64,000 bases of DNA from Pyxicephalus adspersus (taxonomy: Eukaryota; Chordata; Amphibia; Anura; Pyxicephalidae), in the NCBI RefSeq assembly GCF_032062135.1, contig NC_092860.1, positions 127,201,141 through 127,265,140 of the forward strand, in the 5' to 3' direction. The translations under genes were made by a program, and so were the position numbers. Shown here piece after piece: positions 46,881 to 60,851 of the stretch; positions within the stretch are counted from its first letter, which is position 1, and every line of letters begins with the position of its first letter. Below the pieces are notes generated by a model. It was not told where the DNA came from. It did no database searches and saw only the letters and a program-made list of their open reading frames with translations.

Positions 46881-49196
46881 ACTCTGCATGATTTTTTCTC
46901 TGTTTTGTATGCCCGACCTTTCACCCAACATGAATCAATGGCGCCACCCAGGGAGGACATGCGTCAGGTATGGTGTATTTTAAAACAACATGACCGCTTT
47001 TTAACCTTAAATTGTGACATGACATAAAAAGTGCAGTGAGTAGGGAGGATGAGCAAAGTGCACTAAACAATAGCAAACAGTCAGAGAGATAAAATCCTTT
47101 TGCTAAAAAATGTTTGGTTGCTACAGGTTAATGTACTTGCATATTGCTTTTTTCCTGTTGATTACAATTGCAATTTAGGAGATCGCTCTATATGAAATAT
47201 GCAGACAACATTTGCAGATTATTTGGGATGTGGAGGGCAGGCAAAATTCTGTGTCATTAAAAAATTGGATTGTATGAGCCTGTATTCTGTGTGCAAAGCC
47301 ATGAGTTTGCTTTTAAAGCCAAACTCAATTCTTACTTCCTGTCCTCTTCCAAAGAGCCGGCTTACTTCTTACATCAGGCCTGAAGGCTTTAAAGACGAGT
47401 ACTGAGGCAGGGGGCTGCAATGCTTTCAAAATGCTTTATACAGCACCCTGCCAACACCTTTCACCAGCCTCTATCTGTCTGCATTGCATACAGAAGCACA
47501 AAGACACAGTACTGATGTCACTGGGTCTGAAAAATGGAAAGTGTGAAATCAAAATAGAACTTTTTTCTTAAAAAAAATAAAAAGTAAGTGTAAGAGGGGT
47601 GATCCAGGGAATGCAAAATATAAGCAGAATGAATGTAGCCTTGAAAGAAATCCTCCCATGGGAGAAATTTTTGAGCTGCCATTGCTGACCCCTCCTTCTG
47701 GCAATTTTTTTCCTGTCTGTCATTCAGTGCTTTTGGTTTAGAACCTTTTAAATCACTGACCTTGAACAGATATAGAGATAATAATTTCAATTTTCCTTTA
47801 CTTTCATTTGCTGCGTTTTCTAGGTCCTAAACCTGCAAATGAAGCAAATTAGAATTTTCAGGAGGCCAGCTATGGCAGCCTACATTTTTCTCTGGTGTAT
47901 TTAAATGGGATTGTAATACTAACAAGCCTTCCTTCCTACACATGCAATATATATTTTTTAAAAAGATGTCAATAGAGTAATAATGATGGATAAATTAATG
48001 AGCTGAAAAGAATAATTACAGTGCAGGTAATAGGCAACAGGCAGTCAATGGAATTACCAGCCTAAATGAAATACCATGTCCTCATCATCACATAAATCAG
48101 ACCTTCCATATAAATGAAGAAAAGAAACACTGAAAAAAAATTTGGGTCCATTTACAAAAATCTCTAAAACATGGAGAGCTGAGCAATCAAAACACATTTT
48201 AGATGTGCGCCTGAAATGGGCTAAAGGAAATTCCTATGAGACCTCCAGCAATCAAATACTATTGTAAGCCATTTGCAATTGGAAAGTGGGGAGATGAGAG
48301 CAAAGGTCCACGTTAACACACCTATTAGTATTGAGACTGAGCTATCTTTGCATCATCTATTCTGCATTTCTGGGAAAAGTCAATAAAAATTAGTTTGCAA
48401 GAAAAAGAGCATTGCAAAATATATAAACTTTACATTTATGATTTGCAAAAAAAGAACTGCTACGTACAAAGAAGACCTACATACTAACATATATAACAGT
48501 TTATACCGTATTATGTCAGTTTTCAGTACTCATAAAACAGCTCAGTGCACATGGGGAAACACAAAAAAGAAATATTAACAAAACAGAATTCACCACAGAT
48601 TAACTTACCAAAAACTAGCTAAATAATATAAAACAAAAAGAAAAATTGCTTGCAGGACCACTTAAGGAATAACAATGCCAAAGTGTACACCCCATCCCTC
48701 AACACATTGTTTCATCCACTTCCCAGCTTATATCTCCCTGTGAGCTCCTTTGACTGATTCTTTTATTACCCACTTATGTGAACTCATTTTGGGAACATTA
48801 GGAAAGGTGTTGTCAATTCTCATGAAAGCAAACTTTCTACATGTGTTTTCATTTGATGATCAGAATATTTCTGTATGATCTTTCCTTCGTAGAATTGTCT
48901 GAGAAACTTAAAGTGGACTTTCTAAAACACTGAAGCTTTGCTATCTTATAGAAGAAATATAGAAATGTTTATTTTGCATTCTGAAATATCAGTGCACTGT
49001 CATGTGCCTAGGCTCTCTTGTGACTTAATAACTCTATTTCTGCTGTTTGAGATCTTCTAAGGCACCGCTGTCTGTGATTGCTAGCTTCTTGAGGCTTGGC
49101 GTAAGATTTACAATGCTGCTCACTATTGTCTTTGCTGGAGAAAAATCTGCACTTGTGGACCTCCACCGAAAAGACCTCCCTGCTTCTAGTATAATA
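46881..49196. other. Intergenic, no gene recognised
   Basis: No supported gene or element. Confidence 0.5.
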
Positions 49197-49349
49197 AAGC
49201 TGCGTACACACCTGCAATTTTTCTCGTTGGAAAGGATCTTTCACGATCCTTTCCAACGAGAAAAGACTGTACGATCGGCAGATTTTCGCCCGATAATTGG
49301 CCGATACCGATTATCGGGCGAGAAAAATTTGCCGTGTGTACGCAGCTTA
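49197..49349. mobile_element. MITE with internal hairpins
   Basis: Ends AAGCTGCGTACACAC and GTGTGTACGCAGCTT are perfect inverted repeats. The flank is ATAA on the left and TTAA-like on the right, suggesting a TTAA or TA target. Inside are two further hairpins: TCTCGTTGGAAAGGATC with its exact inverse at about 49223-49262, and CGCCCGATAAT with its inverse at about 49287-49320. No ORF. The near-exact arms suggest a recent insertion. Confidence 0.85.
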
Positions 49350-50611
49350 AGTCTGTGTTTCTCCTGCTGCTTCTTGATCATAGCTCCATCAGTTATCAGA
49401 TCAGCAGCTCTGATCTTTGGAAGAAAGAACTGCTCCTCCACTAAAGCCTCTACACAGGAACAAGGCATGGTGTTGGAATGGTATTTATACAGACATGGGT
49501 GCAACAACCATTCTCATATGACTATGGTAGGGACATGTAATGATATGTCAGTGCTATATAAACTCAAAATTGTAATAATATATTGAACTGTGTTACGTAG
49601 TTCTCCATTGGGTGGTATTGTTTTGCTTAATCCATATATAATATTTTATTCTTCATAGTGGAACTTTATGGTTATGATGTATTTCTCTGTCTCTGTGTTC
49701 CTATTGTTTACAGGATTAAAAGCAAGAAGGGTTCAGCAGAATCATCTTGATGGTAAAAGTCATATATGCAACAGCATGGTAAGTCCATAATCAGGACATG
49801 AATGGCTGCAGGGACTAAGTGGTGACTAATGATTTGCATTCTGCTTTCTTTTGGGGCACAGCTTTCATAGAACATGTCCTCTATGAAGAAAAATAGGAAA
49901 GTATTGAGAAAAAAAAGCAGCTGCAGTTGCGTACAATATTATTTGCTACTCTGGTTTCAATGCTTTTTTAGTCACTGGGAACAGGGATGTCAGAAACTAA
50001 CAAGACAGCCTTGGGGTCACTATGTTTTTCACCTACAGGCCTCTCGCTACCTGATCCAACAGTGTTGCAAAGCCATATTTATACCGTAGTAGACTATGGC
50101 ATTATTAGTTTCTATAGGTGATACAGATTCCATTAAAAGGTAAACAGCTGATCCATGGGAAAAAAGGTATTAAAACGTATGTGTGCACTAAAAAAGATCT
50201 TTTTCCTAAAATGCTGTTTAGCACCAGGCAGGACCCCCAGTGATAAATAAGTCAATGGGGAACAAAGTAATTAACACTGCAAGCTGCACTAAGGGTGGGC
50301 AGAGGACGACCAATACAAATAGTTTAAAAAGTGAAATTTAAATATATCTTTCCGCAGCATACCAACATTTAGTATAGGACTAAAGTCGAAATTCCAATTC
50401 TGCATGGCAGCCAGGAAATTAGTATTTCAGAAACATAGATAGGCATGAACATACTACAAGTATCCTTGTAAAATGTTAGATTTGCAAGCATGGATCTCCT
50501 ACCTACAAATGAAGAATTTATACTAAAATTTGTTAACAAAGTTCAATACACTTGAAAAATGTTTCTTTACACTTTTCCCCTCCTATTGTGTGTTAATTCC
50601 CCCACCTTCTA
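49350..50611. other. Intergenic, no gene recognised
   Basis: No supported feature. Confidence 0.5.
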
Positions 50612-50749
50612 GATTGTAAGCTCTTCGGTGCAGGGTCCTCTCCTCCAGTGTTACTGTCTGTATTCATCTGTCATTTGCAACCCCTATTTAATGTACAGTG
50701 CTGCGTAATATGTTGGTGCTAAATAAATCCTGGTAAATATTAATAATAC
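50612..50749 (+). mobile_element. L2-type LINE 3' tail
   Basis: Contains AGATTGTAAGCTCTTCGGTG, TCTGTCATTTGCAACCCC, AATATGTTGGTGCTAAATAA and a TTAATAATA end. Confidence 0.87.
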
Positions 50750-51910
50750 ACTTCTTGGGGCTTCCTGGACACTTAAGAGGTTTTCTAAAGTAGATTCTGC
50801 TGGACATTTCCAGAAAAACTCTTCATAAACATTGATATGGAACACCAGACAGCACAGCTGCATGACCGGTAGACTGATAACCAACATACTTTCCCATAAG
50901 ATTGCCAGAAAACATATTCAGATGTCGGGTGACACCAGAATATAATGTACTAGGACATTTATATTCTGCCTTCGAGGACATGGATGGCTCCAACATTTAA
51001 ACTTTGAGCAAATATTACTGAAAAACTCTCCAAATAGGCAAACTTCTAATAAGTAAAACTAAGTGTACATTTAATGCCTAGTTTCCATCTCGAGCCCTAT
51101 AATCTCACAGCTGTGGTGTGTACTTTGAGGCTCAGGCAGACCTCTTTAACACATTCACAATAGTTACCAGACCCTCACATGTCCCCTTACCCCTCCTCAT
51201 TCAGAGAAACCTTGCTGTCTGTTTTGTCTCATGAAATGTGTGAGAATGCAAACACTGCCACTGATTGTATTTGTAGAATTCTGGATCTGTTCTGTGTCAC
51301 AGCTCACACTTTATATAAACGGAGGCCCAACTTAACATGCAATGTCTGATTGCTGAGAATTGTATGTAAACAAATAAACATAAAATGTTAGTGAATTCAA
51401 TATGAAACAAACAATTGCATGCTACATAATCTTCATTGTTCAGTGCAGTTTAGAAAAAAAAGTTATACATCTAAGTTACATTTTATATGGAAAAACAGGA
51501 AAACTACATTATCTCAAGAATAAACCCAAGGCACCACATGTGGTCATGCATGTTAACATTCATTATTAATAAAAAACAGACATGCCTTTAACATGTATGT
51601 AAATAAATACATGCAATGATGTGTTATTTTAAAAACTTTTTAAAAAAAAATTAATATCTTGCTTTTTTCGCAGGTTAAAGTATTTGGTATTTTTGATTCG
51701 GTAATGTTGGGCTTTAAATGATCTTTTGTGTGTTATTGTTTGCTACCAGCAGATGGTGCTATGTTTCATGTAAAGCATGTAACAAACCTATAATGTTGCA
51801 GATGGCATGAGTTTGTTACACACTTTATATACAAGGAAACAGAGACATGCAGTTTTGTGTCTCAAATATAAACCAAAATTATTTTTTATTGGCATTTTCA
51901 GGTAAAAAAA
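50750..51910. other. Intergenic, no gene recognised
   Basis: No supported feature. Confidence 0.5.
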
Positions 51911-52176
51911 GGCCTGATTTAATAAAGCTCTTTTTTTTTTTTTTTTTTTTTTAGCGTCTTAAACCTTGCTCCGTATGTCCCAGTCCACACAACCAGAAGG
52001 GATATCTCCAACAAGGGCACTTACTCCTCATCTTAGATTGTAAGCACATTCGGGCAGGGTCCTTTTTTTCCTCCTGTGTCATTGTTTGTTATCTGTCTGT
52101 CATTTGCAACCCTTATTTAATGTACAGCGCTTCCAATATGTTGGCGCTGTATAAATAGTTTAATAATAATAATTAG
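51911..52176 (+). mobile_element. MITE stub, poly-T run and L2-type tail
   Basis: GGCCTGATTTAATAAAGCTC (51911-51930) is the end of the palindromic MITE family, cut off by a T run of about 22. From about 52034 an L2-type tail follows (AGATTGTAAGCACATTCGGG, TCATTTGCAACCC, AATATGTTGGCGCTGTATAA, TAATAATAAT). Confidence 0.7.
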
Positions 52177-53813
52177 AAAAAAAAGGACCTAGCAGAGGAT
52201 CCAACCTGTCTCCACTTTATTAAAAAGTACTCTACAGCTATTTGTCGGAGCCAATCCGCTTACTTCCTGTTCTGATAACCACTAAAAAAAACCTATAGGT
52301 TAAAAATCTATCCCCTTAGATTGCTTCTAAATTGATCCACAACTGGTCAAATATCAGCATTTGGCAAGCCTCAAGGAAAGCACATTGCTGTTCCGTGCAA
52401 GAGTAAATCATGCTGACGGGATATATTGTGGTTGCATTCCTTCCTATAATCCTGAAAAAGGAATTTGAGCAAAAACACATTGCATTACCAGATTTTCAAA
52501 AATAAACCATTTAAGTAGCAAACAATACAATACCAGCATATTATCATCATAAAGCATTTTATTACTCTTTGTGCGCTTTGTTTATCAGCTGTTGTTGATT
52601 ACTGTTGAGCTGTAGTGCTTTCAATGTGTTTTTACTATGAGGCACAGTGGATCTAGGCTTGGAAAAAACAATAAGACAATGGCAATTGTCAGTTCATAAT
52701 TAAGAAGCTTTAGAAAGAACAGGATACCACATTATACAGAATAATCGCTTCTTATAGAACACTATGGCAAGGCCTGCATAATATCAAAATGTTTTAAATA
52801 GGATCCTATATATTGTTCAGAATGAGTGTATGGGTGGAGGATACCAATGCTGCACAATCAAATTACTACATTTAAGATTTATTCTACCTTTTCTATTTTT
52901 GCAGATGCTTACATAAAATACCAGTAATTGATACTTCATTATTATACTTCATTATTTGTGCATCTGAAAATATTATCTGCAGTAAAATGTAAAAATTGGA
53001 CTCCTTACTGAAACCAAAAGCCCATTTTATCCTTCTGTACAAATTATTTTTTATTTTAAAAATATATACTTTTAATATTATTCAAGTACATTGCACATCA
53101 TAATACATGGCAAAATTGTAAATCTAATGAATAGGTAGATACATATATAAGATACAAAGAAAATAAAATTGTGTAGCGTTAGATTTCTTATCGATTAAGG
53201 GATGGACCATTAGTTCATGACAGAAACATCAAAAAACAAACTATTTTCGATAACGACATATATTTGGTGTTGTCCACTTTTTATTCTTTTTCACTCTTCA
53301 AAGTAGGTTTCTTGTGTTTAGGTATCGTGGCATAAAACAGAAACAAGCGACAAGAAATCTTACGCCAAAGTATTTTTCAAAAATGTATTTTTAATTGTGG
53401 ACGATAAAAAAAAGAATAAAAATTTAGCACTAACACGTGTGAGGAATGTGGCAAGATGAAGCAGACTAGGCATTGTGTTGATAATTAAATACAGGTATTA
53501 TAAGTTATTTTCATTATGATATATGGCTTGCAAATACACGTGAAGCAGTATATTGTCCTTGTTTGTTTTCCATTTCCTGAGGTGTCATAAAGGGCAGGAA
53601 GTTACTGCTTAGCCTCCATTAAAAAAATAAAATAAAAAAAGTTCACATTCTTAGGTCTGACCCGTGGCAAGTACAATGAGGTTAAGAGAACATCATCCAC
53701 TGACCCTATGGAATTGTAGACTTGTGATTCAGACCAGCTGAATCCAGATTTTGCTGAATAGACAAGAAAAGAAAAACTAAAAACAAACACACACAAAAAC
53801 CCCCAAAATTCAT
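52177..53813. other. KLF3 3' flank, probable 3' untranslated region
   Basis: Directly downstream of the KLF3 stop on the reverse strand. An AATAAA occurs on that strand at 53280-53285, about 530 bases past the stop. KLF3 transcripts in mammals have long 3' UTRs, so later sites are possible. Exact end unknown. Confidence 0.4.
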
Positions 53814-54113
<300 letters not shown>

Positions 54114-54277
54114 CTATAGGTTTTTGTTTTGCTTAGCTGTATTAACCTAACATGCTCATGTTTGTACAGAGCTACGGTATATGCATTCTTCTGCATGACC
54201 AGCCCTCCTCCCCGTAGTTGTGTAATAAAGGTCCCCGGGCAGCTAAAAGTTTTCCTTGCATGTTTGTGTGTTTAAAC

Positions 54278-54278
<1 letters not shown>

Positions 54279-54312
<34 letters not shown>

Positions 54313-54840
54313 GAGGAGAGGACCCTGCCCCGAAGAGCTTACAATCTAGTAGGTGGGGGAATTTCACACACAAAGGATGTGAGATATGTAGTGTGGGAAG
54401 TAGTGATGGTTTCAAATGACAGAAGAAGCCGGGTAGGCAAGTGTGAAAAAATGGGTTTTGAGTGCTCTTTTAAATGAGCAGAAAGTAGGAGCAAGCCGAA
54501 TAGGACGAGGAAGACCATTCCAGAGAGTTGGAGCAGCTCTAGAAAAGTCTTGTATTCGTGCGTGTGATGAGGTTATGAGTGAGGAAGTCATTAGTAGGTC
54601 ATTGGAGGAGCTGAGAGAGCGGCTGGGGGAGTATTTTTTAACCATGTCAGAAATGTAAGTGGGACAATAACTGTGTAGGGATTTGAAGGCAAAGCACAGG
54701 AGCTTAAATTTGATTCTAAGGTGAAAAGGAAGCCAATGGAGAGAACTACAAAGAGATGTAGCGGAAGAGGAGCGGAGCGAAGGATGGATGAGTCTGGCTG
54801 CAGCATTTATGGTTGTCTTGCCTACATCATGCAAAAAACA
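54279..54840 (-). mobile_element. L2-type LINE 3' portion in KLF3 intron
   Basis: The reverse strand encodes the C-terminal part of L2 ORF2: INAAARLIHPSL, LHWLPFHLRIKFKLLCF, AAPTLWNGLPRPIR and FKRALKTHFF. A short 3' tail follows (GATTGTAAGCTCTTCGGGGC) and a TAA repeat at 54279-54307. About 140 codons are open up to the 3' end. The usual AATATGTTGGCGC segment of the tail is deleted. Same transcriptional orientation as KLF3. Confidence 0.9.
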
Positions 54841-55641
54841 CTAAAGATAACTTTATTTGATGTATGGGGGCACTTTCTTGCATAAAAAAAATTCCTAGAT
54901 TTCTTTATTGTCGGCTCTAAGCGGCCATGGAAAAATAAACAGGATGGTTACATTACTAAACATATCACACAATTCCTTTTGGCCCTGCACCCTGCACAGT
55001 ATTCATACCATAAGACCAAATTGACCACAAAAAAAGGTATTTAGCATTATAAAAATAGGATATTGACAACAATAATGACACCATATATTTATAAGTGTTA
55101 TAAATATACATTATGCAATTAATACTTTAGGTTCACATCCACTAAATAAACCCAGGATGAGAAGGAATGCAAAATCGAACGGCAAATGTATGTTTATGGA
55201 ACAGTGCGAATGCATATATCGCTGCATAACTTGCTGCAGGGAATGAATGAACTTGTGTGTGCATGCATAGGAGTAACGTCATGCTGGCCTGGCCAAACAA
55301 GACCTGGAGCCCAGAAGAGAACTGTTGAGATGCTGATATAAGAGTATTTTAGACTGGATTTAGACTGGATTTTAGACTGGATTTCTAAAATTAAAACTAT
55401 GGTCCATGGTGCAATAAGGCCACCCACACATACTGCTGACTTACATTAACACATTCCCCTTTATAATAAAAGGTTCTGATGCTTTAAAGTGATTGAAATG
55501 CTTTACAGCCAGGATCCTGCAATTAAAATGTGCCTGGAGCTGTACACTGAATTCAACCCTCATGACTACCATGAGAACCAAAATTCCTTAGCCTCCTATG
55601 AGAGGGACAGTCTGTAAATACAGGTGCTGGTGAATGCTGAC

Positions 55642-55802
55642 CTGTGTGTGTCCTCCGGTGTGCCTTTAAGTGGGAACTTTTTGTGTAAACTTTGTTGCAG
55701 CCATCATAGTCACATCTGTGTATCCGTCTCTTCCTCTGCGTCTCTGGAGACTCCACTGGTAGTGGCCTTTTGCTTGGGTGAACTATAACTGATGGGTGAT
55801 GT
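55642..55802 (-). CDS. KLF3: KLF3 internal exon (start of zinc-finger domain)
   Basis: The acceptor TTTCTGTGCAG ends at 55803; the donor is GTCAGC at 55641. Encodes [20 protein letters not shown], then [20 protein letters not shown] and [14 protein letters not shown], that is, the basic region and zinc finger 1. The exon starts with the third base of a Glu codon and ends with the first base of a Gly codon, consistent with both neighbours. Confidence 0.97.
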
Positions 55803-57953
55803 CTGCACAGAAACAAAACATAAAAATTTACTTTATAAATGTAAAAAAGTAATACAGTGTAAACTTCTGATAATATAAAAGTTAATGTCTGGAGCACAGG
55901 TATGAGCAGAGTCTGGCAATGTCAAGAGAAACTGCATTTCATCTGATAATTCATATAATATATACACAAATTTTATTTGTCCTTCCCACCTGTTGCCATT
56001 CCCCCTGCTGCATTTGCTGGTAATTCCCAGCTGACAAAATGACAGCTACTGTAACTTCCAATCAGCTTCAGAGATACAAAGTACCATTATTGTTACAATG
56101 TGTTTGCTTTGTTCATTTCATCTGCATATTAAAGAAGGTAACTTCCCCCCCCCCAATACAGTTTCTATTTAATCTCCTATTAACCTTCAATTTAGTCTAT
56201 TGGGCCCTAATATATTTCTTTACTGCTGCTTTTTTTCTTTTTAAGACTTTTTAAACTTGAAAAATAAGACAGCTCTAGCTGAGGACAGTCAGAAAAAATC
56301 CCAGGAATACTTGGTAACATTAATCTCTAGACACAGCACGGTCCATCTACTGGATGTGGGAGTTTATTTTTTTTGTAATAATTAACAAGGTCATGTTCCC
56401 ATTTCCCACGCAAATAAACTCAGGATTGCAAAACCCTGTTGCATTTTAGTTATCTCTCTGTACAAATGTGCCATTTCCTACAAAAGTAATCTGAACCAGC
56501 ACCCCCCCCCCCCCCCCACCTTAAATAGAAAGAAAAATCTGCTTTACATAGTGTTGCTCTGAAAATCTCTATTCATTGGAAGAAAAATTTGTTATTGTCT
56601 CAGTCACTCCTTTCAGGGCAATTAAGAATTTCCTGTTGCTTGTTGCCAACAGGAGGGTGCGGTCCTTGCTTTGTAAATGACGTCAATTCCTAAAAGTAGA
56701 GTTCAGCCCGGCTGCCCCACCCATTGGAAGACTTTAAATTGGCTCTCTGCATTGAAAACATATTGCCACACCACAGGTTGAATAAAGCAACGACTACATC
56801 TACATTCCAGGACACCTTGTCTTGTTTTTCCTTGTTTTAACCTGGTTTCATCTACATAAAGCAAAGGCCTTTCATTTTCACCCATTACCATATGTAAAGA
56901 AAACACATTCTGTAAAGGGAAAGCACCTCTCCTACAGGTGCAGGAACTAATCTTCAGATTTATTTGACTTGTGGAATGGGGTTAATTTAAAATGTCTTAA
57001 TAAAAAATGTTAATGCTAATAAATGTTAATGTTAAAAATCCTTTATTCTCACCATCTGTAGTAATAAATTGATTGCATACATGGGCACTTTTGTTTTGGA
57101 TAGAGACGGGAAGGTATAAACCCTTATCAGGTCATTTTTGCTGGCTGTGTCCCACTGGGGAGATTTCCCCTCATGTCCTATTTTGGAGACAAAACTGGAA
57201 ATGAGAAGAAATCTCTATAAAGTTAGGGGAATGATCTCAGACAGCTGTCACCAGATTATTTATCCCTAATAAATAATTTATGTTCATATCTTTCTCTACA
57301 GGCAATTCTAAAGTATTGAATTTCCTATCAATTTTTGGAGACATATACAGCATAACCTCTCCCCAATAAACAAACAAGAATACAAACTTGATAAAAGCTC
57401 TTAATAGTTCAAATAAAAATCTTTTACATGCACATTAATCATATCACACATTAAAGGACTGAAAGGAGAACAGGACTCTTTTCTGGCATTTTGTCATGGA
57501 TTCCCTTTAGAAACAAATAAGGAAATTTAATGAGTGAGCTGAGAACTATATGTTGTCAGATATATTTCAAATGAACCGCCATTGTCACACACAACTTTTA
57601 CAATATAAATGCAATAAAAGGTGATTTTTAAAATGTGATTAGGTCATATTGGCATTAGTGGGTTGAGTATGAAAATGATACAAATCGCAGTTTAAAGTAT
57701 CTGAGCAACTCTACACTTACATTAGCCTACCCACTCTCCAATAGTTTGCCATTTAACCCTAATTTTATTTATTGGTGGCTTTGTAGCAGAAAAAAAGTTT
57801 TTACTTCCTTGTAATGCGGATTTAAAACATTTACAGGTTCTTAAGTATTATGTTCCATTGAAATGAAAGTTTTTATTGATAGAGTTCAGGACTTCCATGT
57901 AGAAGTGTTATTAAAACTACATGTAGCTGTTATTTCAAGAAAGTATCACTTAC
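55803..57953 (-). other. KLF3: KLF3 intron
   Basis: A 2151-base intron with GT...AG ends. Contains a C homopolymer of about 17 at 56502-56519. No nested gene seen. Confidence 0.85.
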
Positions 57954-58089
57954 TCATGGAATATTCCCTTTGGAGGCGTACTGATACCAGGTGACATTTG
58001 TTCTGGGTACATTTCTGTAACTGCCTGCTCCAAACCAGGCTCCACTTTTATGTTTTTTACCAGAGGAGACTTTTCATAACACTCAGGTA
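57954..58089 (-). CDS. KLF3: KLF3 internal exon (repression/SUMO region)
   Basis: The acceptor TTTCATTGCAG ends at 58090; the donor is GTAAGT at 57953. Encodes IPECYEKSPLVKNIKVEPGL then EQAVTEMYPEQMSPGISTPP. The IKVE sequence fits the sumoylation consensus (hydrophobic-K-x-E), at the position of the IKIE site known in mammalian KLF3. Frame joins exactly with both flanking exons (1 base in, 2 bases out). Confidence 0.95.
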
Positions 58090-58719
58090 CTGCAATGAAA
58101 ACAAAATTGTCTTACATTTTGCCATTTTATCATGTCTGTCAAATTAAACTGAACAGCAGTAATAGTTACAGTAAACATTTTGTTACTGACATTGGGTATA
58201 GAGTGAACTACATTATATATTATATTAGAAAACATCTGTATATGGAAAATATCTTTGCAATAGCTTAAGAGAAATGGTGGTTAATTTCAATATCATTGAG
58301 TAAAAACATGAATGTGCTGGAAAGTTTGGAAAACACTAGTTTGTAGCAAAGCATATACAACCAGGGCTTATTGGTCTTGGAATTGTTATTGGGAACTTGA
58401 AGACCATTAAAAAAACATGCAACCTAAACAAATCACCAACTTAGGGTATTTTGTGCCAAGTTTGCTCTCTTGTATTTAGGGCTTTATCCAATTTGAATAA
58501 AGAAGGGTTTCCCAAAAGCATAAATCTTACCAAAAGTGGATGTTAGGATGGTAATATCATATAAGCACATGGGGACTAATTTGTGTCTAAATAATGTTGC
58601 CAGGAAGAAATCCCCAAATCATGTGTATGTGTGTTGTGGTAACCTTTGATAATCTCTTGTATAAAAAAAATGATGCTGCATTCTAGAATTTATAAAACTG
58701 CCATACATTCATTACTTAC
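58090..58719 (-). other. KLF3: KLF3 intron
   Basis: A 630-base intron with GT...AG ends and no other feature seen. Confidence 0.88.
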
Positions 58720-59215
58720 TGTGCTTGCTGCTTTGACTTTCCATCTCTCCTGCTAGAACTGTGGATACCATGATGGGCTGTTGAAGATGGGGTGCATACA
58801 TTAATGACTGTACATGAACCGGCTGTACAACCACAGGCTGTATGAGAGGAAGAAGTCCTGAATTCCTGTAAGTCTGTCTTGGGAAGGTAGGTAATATAGG
58901 GTTAATAGCCAATGGCATTGGAAAAGGTGGCAAAGCAGGTGGGGATGGGGTTAATTTTTTCATTGGAGGACTGGAGGAGGGCATAAATATTATTGGAGAG
59001 TTTCTCTTGGGTGACTGGTACTTTACAGGAGACGGGGAGCTTCCAGAGGAGGGTGGAGAGTTCCTTTTGTTTGTAGTAAGGTCCACTGGCTCCATTTGGA
59101 AACCAGAATATGCTTCGGGGCTGTGGTAGAATTTACTGTGCAGCATGCCTGGGGTTGGATAAATGACGCTGTATTTGTTAGTCTTCAGTGACTCAATGTA
59201 GCTGGGTTGATATGG
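58720..59215 (-). CDS. KLF3: KLF3 large exon (N-terminal repressor domain)
   Basis: The acceptor CCCGTAG ends at 59216; the donor is GTAAGT at 58719. Encodes 165 residues beginning PYQPSYIESLKTNKYSVIYP. It includes EPVDLTTNK, whose PVDLT is the CtBP co-repressor docking motif, and the serine/proline-rich repressor region (SGSSPSPVKYQSPK, MPSSSPPMKK, LIQPVVVQPV, HLQQPIMVS). KLF3 represses genes in erythroid, B-cell and adipocyte lineages. Human KLF3 has about 20 residues upstream encoded by another exon; that exon was not found to 64000. Adding it would give a protein near the human 345 residues. Confidence 0.95.
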
Positions 59216-60851
59216 CTACGGGAGAGAAAAAATAAAACAAGTCAGAAACACCTTCAACAGAAAAAAAATTCAAACAGTAGATAATGTACACACATAAAAT
59301 GACTGTTTAGATTGGAAAATGCCAGCAGACACACATGCAGGTTTGTCCGAAACGCTGTGCAGAATTGATACATAGATTCTGTATGGGTAACATGGTAAGA
59401 AGCACTCTCAATGGAGACCGGTGGAGGTGTTGTGCGTACCGAGGTCCAGCCCAGCCATAGCAAAATATTTGATGCTTCAGGATATGGAGGAGATTATGAC
59501 GTCTGATGTGATGGTGCTCACATTGGTTCCTCCAGCCAAGCCAATACAGCTAACCGATATTAATAAATGCATTAAAAACATATTTTAATGTTTCAAGGTA
59601 TTTATACAAGGGCTGTTATATGGAACAATAAACTTGTATGCAAACATTTTCATAATTTGTTTACTCAAGCCGAGTGGAAGCCATAAAGTTTTATAGTCCT
59701 ATAACAACCACCACTTTCCTTGACCCCCAACTCCAACACTTCTAAGAGGCAGTGATTTAGGATAATCTTATCATTGCATGCTACTGGTATTTGAGGACAT
59801 ATGTAGCACAGCCATAAAAACGTGTTAGCTTCCTATAGTTCACACTATTGTAATTCGAAGCAATGGCATGGTTAGTGTGGTTTTGTAATTCAATTCTGTA
59901 GACGTAATGAGGAGATGATAGGGGAAACATATGGCAGACAAAGTTAACATTCAAAGTTTTGGCCAGCCAATGACACCCTTCAGAAATAAAAGAAAAAAAA
60001 CATTTTAGAAGACTATGTTCTGTATGACCAAATCGCCTGCCAAAACCCATGGTGTGGTTCTTGGCTCACAGCTTAATATGACTAGGTTTCATCCCGTAAT
60101 AAAGCAATTACCGCATCTCACGAACTTTATCGCCATGGAAATATCCATTGTAATATTAAAAGTTTCAACTTACAGAAGGGAGGTAGTCTGGATAGAAAAA
60201 AAAATCCCCCCCAGTTTTGTAATCATCACGGTCCTCTTACATTGTCTAGATGGTGCTATTTGCACAGAGAAAAAAAAAGTTGGCAACAGGGGAAATATGG
60301 TGACTTCACAATTTAAAACTTGCAGAGTTTGCTTAAAAGAACTATAAAAAAAGAGCTGATGTGAAGGAATTTACAATTTCATGCCAAACGGACTTGGAAT
60401 CAGACTTTTAGGAGGTATTGGAACATGTTCTTAAACAACTGTGTTGACCCCACATCTCTGAAAAGCTTTGGCAATACATTTGCTGTGCACATGTCACCTT
60501 TCCTTGAACTGCTATGACAATATGTTCCACAGGACAACGCAGGAAAAAAAAAAAAGAAATGCACAGGTAAGGGTGTGCAACTGCTCCAAGAAATTATGTA
60601 CAAACGGATACAAACCAGCCTTCCCTTCCAACCTGCACAGTTGTATCTACTCCACGTCAGTACTGAAATGCTTACTCTGATTTCACTGCACACTATTAGC
60701 ATTTCACAGTGTGCTTTAGAAGCTGACAAACTTTAAAAACCACTAAGCTGTACAGTATTTACAATCGCCACTCATTTCCTCCTAAATCTATATTTTCCAG
60801 ACGGTTACAATGCAGAAAACAATGGGCTGATTGAAATATTTTGTATATTTT

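Noticed and set aside
46762..46983. Peptide beginning with FYIWDMFTSLVVELDG
   Set aside because: The same peptide appears at 38260-38574 and, in reverse, at 27580-27831. It is translation of the CR1 3' tail.
54443..54658. Plus-strand frame of 71 residues in the KLF3 intron
   Set aside because: It is antisense to the L2 LINE ORF2 C-terminus, which has the recognisable motifs.
60015..60729. Short frames on both strands upstream of KLF3 exons as a missing KLF3 exon
   Set aside because: None resembles the KLF3 N-terminus (the expected VKQE-type segment), and no in-phase donor was found.
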